A stretch of DNA of 18,303 nucleotides from Rhodospirillales bacterium. GTDB lineage: Bacteria > Pseudomonadota > Alphaproteobacteria > Acetobacterales > Acetobacteraceae. Positions 1 through 6,322 of the stretch are shown in pieces. The position numbers and the translations under genes were made by a program. Where the stretch lies: positions 1-18,303 of the forward strand of contig JANXSA010000600.1 of assembly GCA_025352915.1 (NCBI GenBank), given 5' to 3'. Below the pieces are notes generated by a model, which was given only the letters and a program-made list of their open reading frames with translations, did not search any database and had not been told where the DNA came from. Position 1 is the stretch's first letter. Each line of letters opens with the position of its first letter.

Positions 1-317
1 CCGAAGCCGCCGTCGTCGGCTTCCCCCACGACATCAAAGGCCAAGGCATCTACGCCTACGTCACCCTCAAACTCGGCGCAGAACCCACCGAAGCCCTGCG
101 AAAAGAACTCATCGCCTGGGTCCGCAAAGAAATCGGCCCCATCGCCGCCCCAGACGCCATCCAATGGGCCCCCGGCCTCCCCAAAACCCGCAGCGGCAAA
201 ATCATGCGCCGCATCCTGCGAAAAATCGCCGCCAACGAAACCGAAGGCCTCGGCGATACCTCCACCCTCGCCGACCCCAGCGTCGTCACCGACCTCATCC
301 AAAACCGCGTCGGTTAA
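1..317 (+). CDS. acs: Acetyl-CoA synthetase, C-terminal end (partial)
   Basis: The window opens inside a gene, reading from base 3 and ending at TAA 315-317. The 104 visible residues are the C-terminal lid domain of an AMP-forming acetyl-CoA synthetase, which makes acetyl-CoA from acetate, ATP and CoA in the cytoplasm. The match rests on [20 protein letters not shown], the [17 protein letters not shown] stretch and [17 protein letters not shown]. The Lys in the SGK motif is the conserved catalytic lysine, which in known Acs enzymes is switched off by acetylation. Propionyl-CoA synthetase is a less likely alternative because the tail fits Acs closely. Codons favour CTC, AAA and GAA, unlike the CTG, AAG and GAG of genes further right. 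Confidence 0.93.
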   Translation, partial: EAAVVGFPHDIKGQGIYAYVTLKLGAEPTEALRKELIAWVRKEIGPIAAPDAIQWAPGLPKTRSGKIMRRILRKIAANETEGLGDTSTLADPSVVTDLIQNRVG

Positions 318-327
318 AGAACCTTCT

Positions 328-353
328 CTCCCCTCGCGCTTGGGCGGGGGGAG
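328..353. terminator. Possible acs terminator hairpin
   Basis: A short GC stem (CTCCCC 328-333 with GGGGAG 348-353) lies 11 bases after the acs stop codon. It has no T-run after it, so it is not a textbook intrinsic terminator. The surrounding CCCTCGCGCTTGGGCGGGG text resembles a common intergenic repeat of alphaproteobacteria (recalled, not searched). Confidence 0.35.
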
Positions 354-387
354 CCGGAGGGGGGCTCTAAGGGCAAGCAACCAAGCA

Positions 388-425
388 GTTCTTTTTTGAA
401 AAAAAGAACCAAAAACTTTCATCCA
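388..425 (-). repeat. AT-rich palindromic repeat, copy 1 (inverted orientation)
   Basis: GTTCTTTTTT at 388-397 pairs with AAAAAAGAAC at 400-409, followed by CAAAAACTTTCATCC. Read on the - strand it gives a GGATGAAAGTTTTTGG lead-in and then the palindrome, the same order as the copies at 17249-17300 and 17328-17383. It forms an inverted pair with the copy at 548-600. Confidence 0.75.
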
Positions 426-490
426 CTAAGCCCGCCGTCATCAATTCACTTGAACGCCCGCTGTCTCGCCGGACCTGGCCCCATCAACCC

Positions 491-532
491 CGTCATTGCG
501 AGCCCTTGCGAAGCAATCCACGCTTTCCTTAC
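491..532. repeat. CGTCATTGCGAG-type palindromic element
   Basis: The segment begins CGTCATTGCGAGC and ends GCGAAGCAATCCACGC. The ends ATTGC and GCAAT are complementary. Elements reading 'CGTCATTGCGAGC...GCGAAGCAATCC' are, from memory, abundant between genes in alphaproteobacteria. Function unknown; only one copy is present here. Confidence 0.6.
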
Positions 533-547
533 TTCCTCCCTGAACGG

Positions 548-600
548 ATAAAAGTCTTTTTGCTTCTTTTTCTACAGAAAAAGAAGAATCTTCCTCCCTT
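548..600 (+). repeat. AT-rich palindromic repeat, copy 2 (direct orientation)
   Basis: The element runs ATAAAAGTCTTTTTG and then a 10-bp stem, CTTCTTTTTC at 563-572 with GAAAAAGAAG at 577-586 around a TACA loop, then AATCTTCCTCCC. Order and sequence match the copy at 17328-17383. It ends about 15 bases before the phosphoesterase start codon, so the hairpin would lie in that gene's leader if transcription starts upstream. Confidence 0.8.
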
Positions 601-615
601 CCCGGAGCCCCCACC

Positions 616-1350
616 ATGCGCCTAGCCGTCATCTCCGACATCCACGGCAACCTCCTCGCCCTCGAAGCCGTCCTCCAGGACATCACCACAAGAGGCGTAG
701 ACGACATCATCAACCTCGGCGACTGGATCGCCGGCCCCCTCTGGCCCCGCGAAACCTTCGACCTCCTCGCCGACCTGCAAATCCGCTCCGTGCGCGGCAA
801 CCACGACCGCTGGGCCATCGACCGCCCAGACGACCAGATGCCCCCCGCCGGCCGCTTCGCCCGCAACGCCATCACCCCAGCCCAATGCGAAATCCTCCAC
901 GCCTTGCCGGAAACCATCGACATGGGCGACATCCTAGCCTGCCACGGCACCCCCACCGACGACATGCAGAACCTGCTGGAAGAGCTGCTGGAGGGCCGCA
1001 CCGCCCCGGCCAGCCGCGAAGCCGTGGCCACCCGCCTCGGCCCCGAAGCCGCCAGAAAAGTCATCCTCTGCGGCCACTCCCACCGCCAGGCCACCGTCAC
1101 CGGCCCCGGCGGCGTCCTCATCCTCAATCCCGGCAGCGTCGGCTGCCCCGCCTTCGCCGACGTCCCCGCCGCTGCCGGCTGGGAATACCGCTCCCCTCAC
1201 GCCCGCTACGCCATCCTCACCGAACGCAACGGCCGCTGGGGCGCCGAAATGATCGCCCTCGAATACGATTGGAACGCCGCCGCCCAACAAGCCGCCACCC
1301 TAGGCTGGCCCAAATGGGCAACCATGTTGGCAACAGGCGCGGTCTCGTAG
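616..1350 (+). CDS. Metallophosphoesterase (calcineurin-like family)
   Basis: This 244-residue cytoplasmic protein carries the full two-metal phosphoesterase signature: DIHGN (Asp8, His10), GD at 35-36, GNHD at 61-64, His110 and GHSH at 153-156. The layout matches the YfcE/MJ0936 type of small phosphodiesterase or protein phosphatase. The substrate cannot be told from sequence. The ATG at 616 follows GGAG at 604-607 with good spacing, and the DIHGN motif begins at residue 8 as usual, which fixes the start. The TAG stop at 1348-1350 directly abuts a palindromic repeat. Codon use (CTC, GAA) matches the acs fragment upstream. Confidence 0.9.
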   Translation: MRLAVISDIHGNLLALEAVLQDITTRGVDDIINLGDWIAGPLWPRETFDLLADLQIRSVRGNHDRWAIDRPDDQMPPAGRFARNAITPAQCEILHALPETIDMGDILACHGTPTDDMQNLLEELLEGRTAPASREAVATRLGPEAARKVILCGHSHRQATVTGPGGVLILNPGSVGCPAFADVPAAAGWEYRSPHARYAILTERNGRWGAEMIALEYDWNAAAQQAATLGWPKWATMLATGAVS

Positions 1351-1376
1351 GTCGGATAAGCGAAGCGCCATCCGAC
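1351..1376. repeat. GTCGGAT...ATCCGAC palindromic repeat
   Basis: GTCGGAT at 1351-1357 pairs with ATCCGAC at 1370-1376 around an AAGCGAAGCGCC centre. It starts at the base after the phosphoesterase stop codon. 'GTCGGATTAGCGAAGCGTAATCCGAC'-like elements are widespread intergenic repeats in proteobacteria (from memory). It could help end or stabilise the transcript. Confidence 0.7.
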
Positions 1377-1454
1377 TCCCCCGCGCGCGCCAACGGCACC
1401 ACCGGCCCCCATAACCCGGCACCCGAATTCCACCCCGCCAGCCAGTCTTATAAA

Positions 1455-1500
1455 TGGGGGTCAAGGGGCCCCCGGCCCCTTGCCGCCGGAGGCTCGCTTA
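1455..1500 (+). repeat. GGGGTCAAGGGGCC hairpin element, copy A
   Basis: ATGGGGGTCAAGGGGCC is followed by a 9-bp perfect stem (CAAGGGGCC 1462-1470, loop CCC, GGCCCCTTG 1474-1482) and then CCGCCGGAGGCTCGCTTA. The same order occurs inverted at 6250-6297 and, shortened, at 6323-6360. Confidence 0.8.
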
Positions 1501-1539
1501 CCGTCCTAAATCTTTTTTCCCTCATTCTGAATTTTTCCC

Positions 1540-1568
1540 TTGAATCTAACATAAAACGCCACTATATA
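1540..1568 (+). promoter_or_regulatory. Candidate promoter of the small basic protein gene
   Basis: TTGAAT at 1540-1545 and TATATA at 1563-1568 are 17 bases apart and each match four of six bases of the sigma-70 boxes. The -10 box ends only 7 bases before the ATG at 1576. Transcription would therefore start at or next to the start codon and give a leaderless mRNA. No Shine-Dalgarno sequence is visible upstream of this ATG, which agrees. Confidence 0.45.
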
Positions 1569-1575
1569 TATCCCC

Positions 1576-2163
1576 ATGAAAACCATAGGGACCGCCACCA
1601 CCGAGCTTGCCGACGGGCTGCACGCCGCATTTGCGGCTGCTGCGATACGTGCGCCGTTCCTGGCGCCCTTGTTTTCTCTCATCCTCGCCCGCCTGGACGC
1701 GGTCTTTCGCCAGCTCGAAGCGTTGCTCGCCGGCTGGCAACTCGGCACCCTGCCGCGCCCGATCGAGCGCGCCCCTTCAGCGGCCATTTCCGGCAGCACG
1801 CCGCCCGCCATCTCCCGCCACAAGCGCGCCCGGACTTTCATGCCGCGCGTCCGCCGCCATGTGGTCTCCGCCGGCAAAGTGGCCACCCCCGCACCCTCTA
1901 TTGCGATACCGCGCGCCACGCCGATGCTTGGCGCTACTCCCCGGCGCCCGCACGCCATGCGCCAGCCCGTGACCCTGCGGATCATTTTTTCAAAAAATCG
2001 TGCATTCCATCCCGACGCCCAGCCATGCCATAATCGTTACGATATCAAATCATTTAGCCATCCGCCGCACCCGCGGCAAAATGCCCGGCAATCGCCGCCC
2101 CCGTCGCCAAAACGCCGATGGCTCCCGCCAGCCACCCTGAAAGGCAGCTGCGAGAGCCATTAG
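1576..2163 (+). CDS. Small basic hypothetical protein (Acetobacteraceae-type)
   Basis: The 195-residue product is not assignable to a function. Residues 1-60 could form an amphipathic or membrane-associated helix (PFLAPLFSLILARLDAVFRQLEALLAGWQLGTLP). The rest is rich in Pro, Arg, Ala and His and is probably disordered. Proteins with a helix of the 'L..L.ARLD.LF..W..GTLP' kind followed by a Pro/Arg tail are, as I recall, common uncharacterised proteins of Acetobacteraceae. A promoter placed for leaderless expression supports the start at 1576. The C-terminal end is less certain: a frameshift near 1990 cannot be excluded, and two other frames are also open there. Confidence 0.5.
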   Translation: MKTIGTATTELADGLHAAFAAAAIRAPFLAPLFSLILARLDAVFRQLEALLAGWQLGTLPRPIERAPSAAISGSTPPAISRHKRARTFMPRVRRHVVSAGKVATPAPSIAIPRATPMLGATPRRPHAMRQPVTLRIIFSKNRAFHPDAQPCHNRYDIKSFSHPPHPRQNARQSPPPSPKRRWLPPATLKGSCESH

Positions 2164-2174
2164 CCGGTCATCCC

Positions 2175-2192
2175 GCCGGGCAGTCGCCCGGC
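2175..2192 (-). terminator. Hairpin downstream of the pilin gene
   Basis: GCCGGGC at 2175-2181 pairs with GCCCGGC at 2186-2192 over a 4-base loop, 11 bases past the pilin stop codon. There is no T-run on the - strand after it. It may end or protect the pilin mRNA. Confidence 0.4.
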
Positions 2193-2202
2193 AGAATAGC
2201 GA

Positions 2203-2367
2203 TCAGAAGTTCAGCGCGTTGAACGCGGTGGTCAAGCGGCCGCTGAGCGCGGTGAAAGCGGTCGCCAGGCCAACGGCCAGCACGCCGGCGATCAGGCCGT
2301 ATTCCATGGCGGTCACGCCACGGCGGTCGGAAACAACGTTCTTGGCAATCTTGAAAATGGCCTGCAT
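2203..2367 (-). CDS. flp: Flp/Fap type IVb pilin
   Basis: This 54-residue protein is a class IVb prepilin of the tight-adherence (Tad) type. It has a short basic leader (residues 1-17) ending in RRG, then VTAMEY, so it fits the G/xxxxEY prepilin cleavage rule with Glu22 at mature position 5. A hydrophobic helix follows (GLIAGVLAVGLATAFTAL). The mature subunit would be 37 residues, exported to the inner membrane and assembled into thin adhesive pili. The ATG has a strong AGGAGAG at 2374-2380, spaced 6 bases. No tad or cpa assembly genes lie next to it, so the machinery must be elsewhere. It lies 134 bases after sapC on the same strand and probably has its own promoter. Confidence 0.93.
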   Translation of the reverse strand: MQAIFKIAKNVVSDRRGVTAMEYGLIAGVLAVGLATAFTALSGRLTTAFNALNF

Positions 2368-2373
2368 GTCGAA

Positions 2374-2380
2374 CTCTCCT
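2374..2380 (-). promoter_or_regulatory. Ribosome binding site of the pilin gene
   Basis: AGGAGAG on the - strand lies 6 bases before the pilin ATG. It is among the strongest sites in the window, as expected for an abundant structural protein. Confidence 0.8.
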
Positions 2381-2501
2381 GTTTTATACTGTTACACCGG
2401 CCACCCGGCCCCCCCGGACTATCCGGAGCGGGTGACCCTGTGTCGGCGAGGAGAGAATGCGGTGCAGGCGATTACATATGTCTTACAGTTTCTTCATTCC
2501 C

Positions 2502-3245
2502 TCAGCCCGATTTACCCCGCCCCACCGAAAGATCGATCAGCCGTGCCCAGTTCGCCGCCGAATGCAGATGCGCATAGATCGCCCCCAGCCAGCCGCGCCG
2601 CCGCCAATCCAGGAACACCTCGTCGCTGACCTGGTCCAGCCGGTCCGGCCGGATCACCTTGAAGCCCCGCACCCGCGTCGACCCGCCGCCAGTAAAATTC
2701 ACCGTCGCCTCCTCCTCCTGCAACAACCCCGCCGCCTCCAGTGCTGTCGCAAACGCCGTCGCGGCGGTGACATTGTCGCGAAAGCTGGCACAGAACTGCA
2801 CCGCCTCGCTCAACGCCGCCGTCGGCTTGCCATCCTCGAACAACCGCTCCCCCGTCTCCTGGCCCAAACACGCCGCCCCCTCGTCCATCCCGACATAGGT
2901 GGTGCTGCGGGCCGGGTCCTCGACGAAGATGAACGGATAGGCCCGCACATAGGCCGGCACATAGGCATCCACCCGCCACGCGCCGGCGCTGTCCACATAC
3001 AGGTTGCCGACCTCGTTGATCCCCACCAACGCCACCGGCGCCGGAATTGCCCCTGCGGCAAACACGATCGGATAATGCCGTGCCACCAGCCCGAACTCCC
3101 CCAACCCCACCGGGATCGACGCGGTCCCGGCGGCAAACCCATACCCGGCCGCGCGATTAAGCCGCACCGCCCCATGCAGGTTCGGGTTCACTCCCACCAC
3201 CTTGGTGTAGAACAGCGGCAAGGAAGGTGCTGCGGTCTCGGACAT
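2502..3245 (-). CDS. SapC family protein
   Basis: The 247-residue product resembles the SapC family (Pfam PF07277), named after a Campylobacter S-layer locus; its biochemical role is not established. Matching features are the opening LPLFYTKVVGVNPNLHG, the central VEDPARSTTYVGMDE, the GERLFEDGKPTAAL segment and a C-terminal GFKVIRPDRLDQVSDEVFLDW. No signal peptide or membrane helix is seen. I chose ATG 3245 over an in-frame TTG one codon upstream, because AGGAG at 3252-3256 is spaced 6 bases from this ATG. It is the last gene of the - strand operon and follows the broken dioxygenase gene by 21 bases. Confidence 0.85.
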   Translation of the reverse strand: MSETAAPSLPLFYTKVVGVNPNLHGAVRLNRAAGYGFAAGTASIPVGLGEFGLVARHYPIVFAAGAIPAPVALVGINEVGNLYVDSAGAWRVDAYVPAYVRAYPFIFVEDPARSTTYVGMDEGAACLGQETGERLFEDGKPTAALSEAVQFCASFRDNVTAATAFATALEAAGLLQEEEATVNFTGGGSTRVRGFKVIRPDRLDQVSDEVFLDWRRRGWLGAIYAHLHSAANWARLIDLSVGRGKSG

Positions 3246-3251
3246 CAAATG

Positions 3252-3256
3252 CTCCT
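3252..3256 (-). promoter_or_regulatory. Ribosome binding site deciding the sapC start
   Basis: AGGAG on the - strand lies 6 bases before the ATG at 3245 and only 3 before the alternative TTG at 3248, favouring the ATG. Confidence 0.7.
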
Positions 3257-3266
3257 GGTGAATGGA

Positions 3267-4036
3267 TCAGCCACGCAAGCCGGCATAGGCGGCAATCCGC
3301 GCCGCCAACCCCGGCATCGCCGCCGACCGCACGAGATCGGCCAGATCGGTATCGCGCGTATCCGCCCGCGCCAATGCCAATGCCGTCGCCCGCTCTACCC
3401 GCGCCACCTCGGCCCCGATCGAGCCGACCGCGGCATCAAAACCATCCTGCGCCACGATCGCCGTCGCATCCGTCTGGCTGCCGATGTCCCCGACATCGAA
3501 CCCGGTGCACAACGCCTTGCCTTCACCGCGCAGCACCAACAGCCGCACCTCGGGCGAATCAGCCAGGGCGCCATAGACATGGATGCTGATCGAGGGCGCG
3601 TCGGCAATCGCATTGGCCACCACATGGATGTCGCCGATGCCGGGCGAGACCATGCCGACCATGCCCGGCCGCAGCGTGGCGCTGTGGCTCGCCACCAGTG
3701 TGCCGCTCGCGCTGGTGGTGAAATGCGTCTCGGTTTCGGCCCCACGCAACATACCGATCAGGCCCCAGACCATGTGGTCATGGATCGGTGTCTTCTGGCC
3801 GGGCCCCCAGACGAAGCTGACCACCGAGAACCGCTCCAGCGGATCGCAATGTACAGATACTGGGTGTAGCGCTCCGGGTTCGCCCGCGCGAAGGCCGCCG
3901 GCAACCAGTCATCCTGGGCCACCAGCCCGGCCAGCAACAGGCGGCCATTGCCCAGCATCGCCGCCTCGTTGCCATGATGGGCGTCGGCCAGGCGCGTCAT
4001 GTCCTGGACGAACTGCTTCAGCCGTTGGACGCTCAT
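3267..4036 (-). pseudogene. Frameshifted thiol dioxygenase (cupin) fused to crotonase remnants
   Basis: Translation starts at ATG 4036 (MSVQRLKQFVQDMTRLADAH) and runs 61 residues to YTQYL at 3854. There the frame is lost, and the homologous sequence resumes one frame over at HCDPLERFSVVSFVWGPG from 3851. Two bases (3852-3853) sit where three are needed, so one base is missing. Restored, the protein would have about 256 residues. The N-terminal part is a cysteine/3-mercaptopropionate-dioxygenase-type cupin with iron ligands His86 and His88 (IHDH) and His138 (GDIHVVAN). After IHVYGA (about 3567) it turns into crotonase sequence: LADSPEVRLLVLRGEGKAL and then CTGFDVGDI, like the enoyl-CoA hydratase oxyanion segment. 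Near 3462-3470 it jumps to what looks like a crotonase C-terminus (DTRDTDLADLVRSAAMPGL), with the middle missing. It overlaps the CoA-transferase stop codon as ATGA. The start, frame and iron ligands are seen directly; the crotonase identity is inferred from remembered family patterns. Confidence 0.75.
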
Positions 4037-5232
4037 ACCACCCCTCCCGCGTGCAATGCCGCGATCTCCGCCTGCCCGAACCCGACGCCGGCCAGGATGG
4101 CATCGGTATCCGCGCCCAGCAGCGGCGCCAGTCTGTCCAGCCGCGGCGTGCCATGGGCCAACGTCACGCCGCTGCCGGCGAAGCGCAGCGGACCCCAAGG
4201 CGACTCAACCGTCTGCATCAGCCCGCGCGCCTTGACCTGCCGGTGCTCGATCACTTCCTCGATGCGCCAGATGCTGGCACTCGGCGCCCCGGCGGCATTC
4301 AGCCGGTCCTCCCAGTTGCGCGGCGTATCGGCGGCAAGCTTGTCCTCGATCAGGGCGCGCAGGGCCGGCGCGTTCTCGTTGCGCAGGAACCAGTCGGCAA
4401 AGCGCGGGTCGGCGAAGGTATGCTCCAGGCCGAGAGCCTTCATCAGGGCGTCGTACTGCTTGTCGTTGTTGACCGCCAGCAGCAGCCAGCCGTCACCCGC
4501 GCGGAACAGATTAGCGGTCGGCTTGCGGCTGACCGCCTGGTTGCCGGATTGCTGCTGCTTGTGGCCGGTCACCGTCCAGTCGGCGATCGGGCCGGCGAGA
4601 AAGGCCAGGGTGGCGTCGAGCATCGAGATGTCGACGAACTGGCCGATCCCGGTATGGGTGCGCTGGAACAGCGCGCTGGCCACGCCGAAGGCCATGGTCA
4701 TGCCGGTCAGCGTGTCGCACACCGCAAACCCCGCCCGCACCGGGCCGGTCTCCTCGTGGCCGGTGATCGACATGATACCGGACATCGCCTGGATTTTTCC
4801 GTCGTAGCCCGCTTCCGGACTGTCCGGCCCGGTATGGCCGAAGCCGGACACCGCGGCATAGATCAGCTTCGGGTTGATCTTCGCCAGGTCGTCGTAGCCC
4901 AGGCCAAGGCGCGCCATCACACCCGGGCGGAAATTCTCCATCACGACATCGGCCTCGGCGGCCAGGCGGCGGATGATCTCCTTCGCCTCGGGCTTCTGCA
5001 GGTCGAGCGTCAGGCTGCGCTTGCCGCCGTTGATCGCCATCCAGCCCGACGCCATGCCGCGTTCGGCCCATTCGCGCGACAGCGGGGTGCGGCGGGCATC
5101 CTCGCCCTCGCGCCGCTCGACCTTGATGACATCGGCGCCCATCAGGGCGAGCTGGAAGCTGGCATAGGGTCCGGCGAGGACCTGGGTGAAGTCGAGGATT
5201 TTTACGCCCTCGAACGGACGCGCACCGCTCAT
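4033..5232 (-). CDS. CaiB/BaiF family (class III) CoA-transferase
   Basis: This 399-residue cytoplasmic enzyme would move CoA from a donor CoA-thioester to a free acid. Family signs are FEGVKILDFTQVLAGPYAS at the N-terminus, GADVIKVERREGEDAR, NGGKRSLTLDL, ADVVMENFRPG, YAAVSGFGHTGP, GYDGKIQAMSGIMS and a candidate catalytic Asp in GFAVCDTLTG (about Asp173). Length is normal for the family. I chose ATG 5232, 4 bases after the upstream stop, over an in-frame GTG at 5253 that would overlap the upstream gene by 17 bases. Its own TGA overlaps the next ATG. The substrate acid is unknown; the neighbouring carboxylate importer suggests it activates the imported acid. Confidence 0.92.
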   Translation of the reverse strand: MSGARPFEGVKILDFTQVLAGPYASFQLALMGADVIKVERREGEDARRTPLSREWAERGMASGWMAINGGKRSLTLDLQKPEAKEIIRRLAAEADVVMENFRPGVMARLGLGYDDLAKINPKLIYAAVSGFGHTGPDSPEAGYDGKIQAMSGIMSITGHEETGPVRAGFAVCDTLTGMTMAFGVASALFQRTHTGIGQFVDISMLDATLAFLAGPIADWTVTGHKQQQSGNQAVSRKPTANLFRAGDGWLLLAVNNDKQYDALMKALGLEHTFADPRFADWFLRNENAPALRALIEDKLAADTPRNWEDRLNAAGAPSASIWRIEEVIEHRQVKARGLMQTVESPWGPLRFAGSGVTLAHGTPRLDRLAPLLGADTDAILAGVGFGQAEIAALHAGGVV

Positions 5233-5236
5233 CGGC

Positions 5237-6172
5237 TCAAGCCGCGGCGACACGGTTGGGCCGGGCGAGTTCCTTTTGGCGGTCGAATTCGGCGCGCCGG
5301 CGAGCCAGTTCTTCGGCGCCGATCTGCTCCAGGTTCAGGTAGTCGAGCTTCCACATCCCGTCGGCGTTCCAGCGCAGCGGCGACTGCATGGTGGTTTGCG
5401 GACCGATCGCTGATTCCAGCAGGCGCAGGGCGTATTCCAACGTCGCGTCCTGGCTGGCGACATCGTGCGGTTTTCCGGCGCTGTTACCGAGCGGGAAATC
5501 GCTGAACAGGAAGCGCGGGGCGGCGGCGTGCTCGACGATGTCCTTGGCGCAGCCCATCAGCACGGTGGCGATGCCGGCGGCTTCCAGCGCGCGGGCGGTC
5601 AGGGTCGAGGTCTGGTGGCAGACCGGGCAGTTCGGCACCACGATGGCGGCGTCCACTCCGTCGGCTAGGGCGCGGGCGACGATCTCGGGCGCGTCGGTGT
5701 CGATGGTCACACGGTGGCTGCGGTTGGTGGGTGCGCCGAAGAAACGCGGGGCCACGGCGCCGATGCGCCCGGCGGCGGCGGCGCGGCGCAGCGCCGGCAG
5801 GGGGAACCAGGTGCCGTGGTCAGTCGCCGTGGTGTGGGCGCGGTCGTAGCCGATATGGGAAATGCGCAGATCGTGATCTTGGGAGGTGTCGCCCGCATAG
5901 ACCTGGTAGAACTTGGCGCTGCCGTTATAGGCCGCACCCGGACCCTGGTCGCCCTTGTCCGGCTGGTACGGGGCGGCGGTGGTGATGATGGCGATGCGAG
6001 ACTGCGCCAAAGGTTTTGCCAGTTTGGTGAACGGGGCTTCCAGGTGATGCGCCCAGCGATACGGCGTCGTGTAGCCGATCGCCTTGTAGTAATCGCGGGT
6101 GCGGAACATGTACGGGATCGGCGAGTCATGGTCGGGGGCAAAGCCGAGATGGTCGGTCAGCGGCGAATCCAT
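5237..6172 (-). CDS. GrdB/PrdB-like reductase family protein with CxxC in place of Sec
   Basis: The 311-residue product resembles the selenoprotein B subunit family of glycine/sarcosine/betaine and D-proline reductases. Supporting segments are AIITTAAPY near residue 61, ISHIGYDR at 104, FPLPALRRAAAAGRIGAVAP at 123-142, TDAPEIVARALADGVDAAIVVP at 159-180, and CPVC at 182-185 followed by HQTSTLTARALEAAGIATVLMG. In the reductases the corresponding loop carries selenocysteine (UxxC); here both positions are Cys. No reductase partner subunits lie nearby, so the reaction is unknown; thiol or disulfide chemistry is plausible. The start is ATG 6172 with GGGAG at 6180-6184. An upstream extension of 33 residues to 6271 would run through the promoter and repeat region and is unlikely. 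It is the first gene of the - strand operon. Confidence 0.78.
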   Translation of the reverse strand: MDSPLTDHLGFAPDHDSPIPYMFRTRDYYKAIGYTTPYRWAHHLEAPFTKLAKPLAQSRIAIITTAAPYQPDKGDQGPGAAYNGSAKFYQVYAGDTSQDHDLRISHIGYDRAHTTATDHGTWFPLPALRRAAAAGRIGAVAPRFFGAPTNRSHRVTIDTDAPEIVARALADGVDAAIVVPNCPVCHQTSTLTARALEAAGIATVLMGCAKDIVEHAAAPRFLFSDFPLGNSAGKPHDVASQDATLEYALRLLESAIGPQTTMQSPLRWNADGMWKLDYLNLEQIGAEELARRRAEFDRQKELARPNRVAAA

Positions 6173-6208
6173 GGGCGTGCTCCCGGCGCGGGTGGTGTGT
6201 TGGGGCGT

Positions 6209-6237
6209 ATGGTATGGGCAGGGCGGGGTGATGTCAC
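6209..6237 (-). promoter_or_regulatory. Candidate sigma-70 promoter of the - strand operon
   Basis: On the - strand GTGACA (6232-6237, five of six) and TACCAT (6209-6214, four of six) are exactly 17 bases apart. This would give a leader of about 30 bases before ATG 6172. It supports 6172 rather than 6271 as the start of the GrdB-like gene. Confidence 0.45.
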
Positions 6238-6249
6238 GTCCGCCAAGAA

Positions 6250-6297
6250 GGAAGCAAGGCTCCGCCGGCAAGGGGCCGAGGGCCCCTTGACCCCCAT
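6250..6297 (-). repeat. GGGGTCAAGGGGCC hairpin element, copy C (inverted)
   Basis: It contains a perfect 9-bp stem (6269-6277 with 6281-6289, loop GAG). Read on the - strand it gives ATGGGGGTCAAGGGGCC, the stem, then CCGGCGGAGCCTTGCTTCC, closely matching copy A at 1455-1500. Confidence 0.8.
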
Positions 6298-6322
6298 GAC
6301 TAGGGCGGAGAGCACGGATCCA

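Larger units (their letters stand above)
318..615. other. Intergenic region with repeats, no gene
   Basis: I see no convincing gene in these 298 bases. They hold a GC-rich hairpin just after acs (stem 328-333 with 348-353), an AT-rich palindrome at 388-409, a CGTCATTGCGAG element at 491-532 and a second AT-rich palindrome at 563-586. The last part supplies the ribosome binding site of the phosphoesterase gene (GGAG at 604-607). Reading frames on the - strand across this region continue through the phosphoesterase gene and look like shadows of it. Confidence 0.7.

Noticed and set aside
563..586. AT-rich palindrome as an intrinsic terminator
   Set aside because: The stem is almost all A/T pairs and the element recurs as a repeat family in both orientations before and after genes, so a terminator role is not supported.
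885..2033. 382-codon + strand frame overlapping the phosphoesterase and the small protein gene
   Set aside because: It crosses the end of a well-supported gene and two palindromic repeats and is made of Pro/Arg/His low-complexity sequence.
2383..2390. TATAAA box before the pilin gene
   Set aside because: It is too close to the ribosome binding site, and no -35 box lies 16-18 bases upstream.
2457..3869. 470-codon open frame on the + strand
   Set aside because: Antisense to sapC and the dioxygenase remnant; Arg/Pro/His-rich with no domain.
3583..5505. 640-codon open frame on the + strand
   Set aside because: Antisense to the CoA-transferase and the neighbouring genes, with low-complexity Arg/Gln/His-rich content and no recognisable domain.
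6173..6271. Longer start of the GrdB-like gene at 6271
   Set aside because: It would run through the candidate promoter and a hairpin repeat; ATG 6172 has a proper ribosome binding site.
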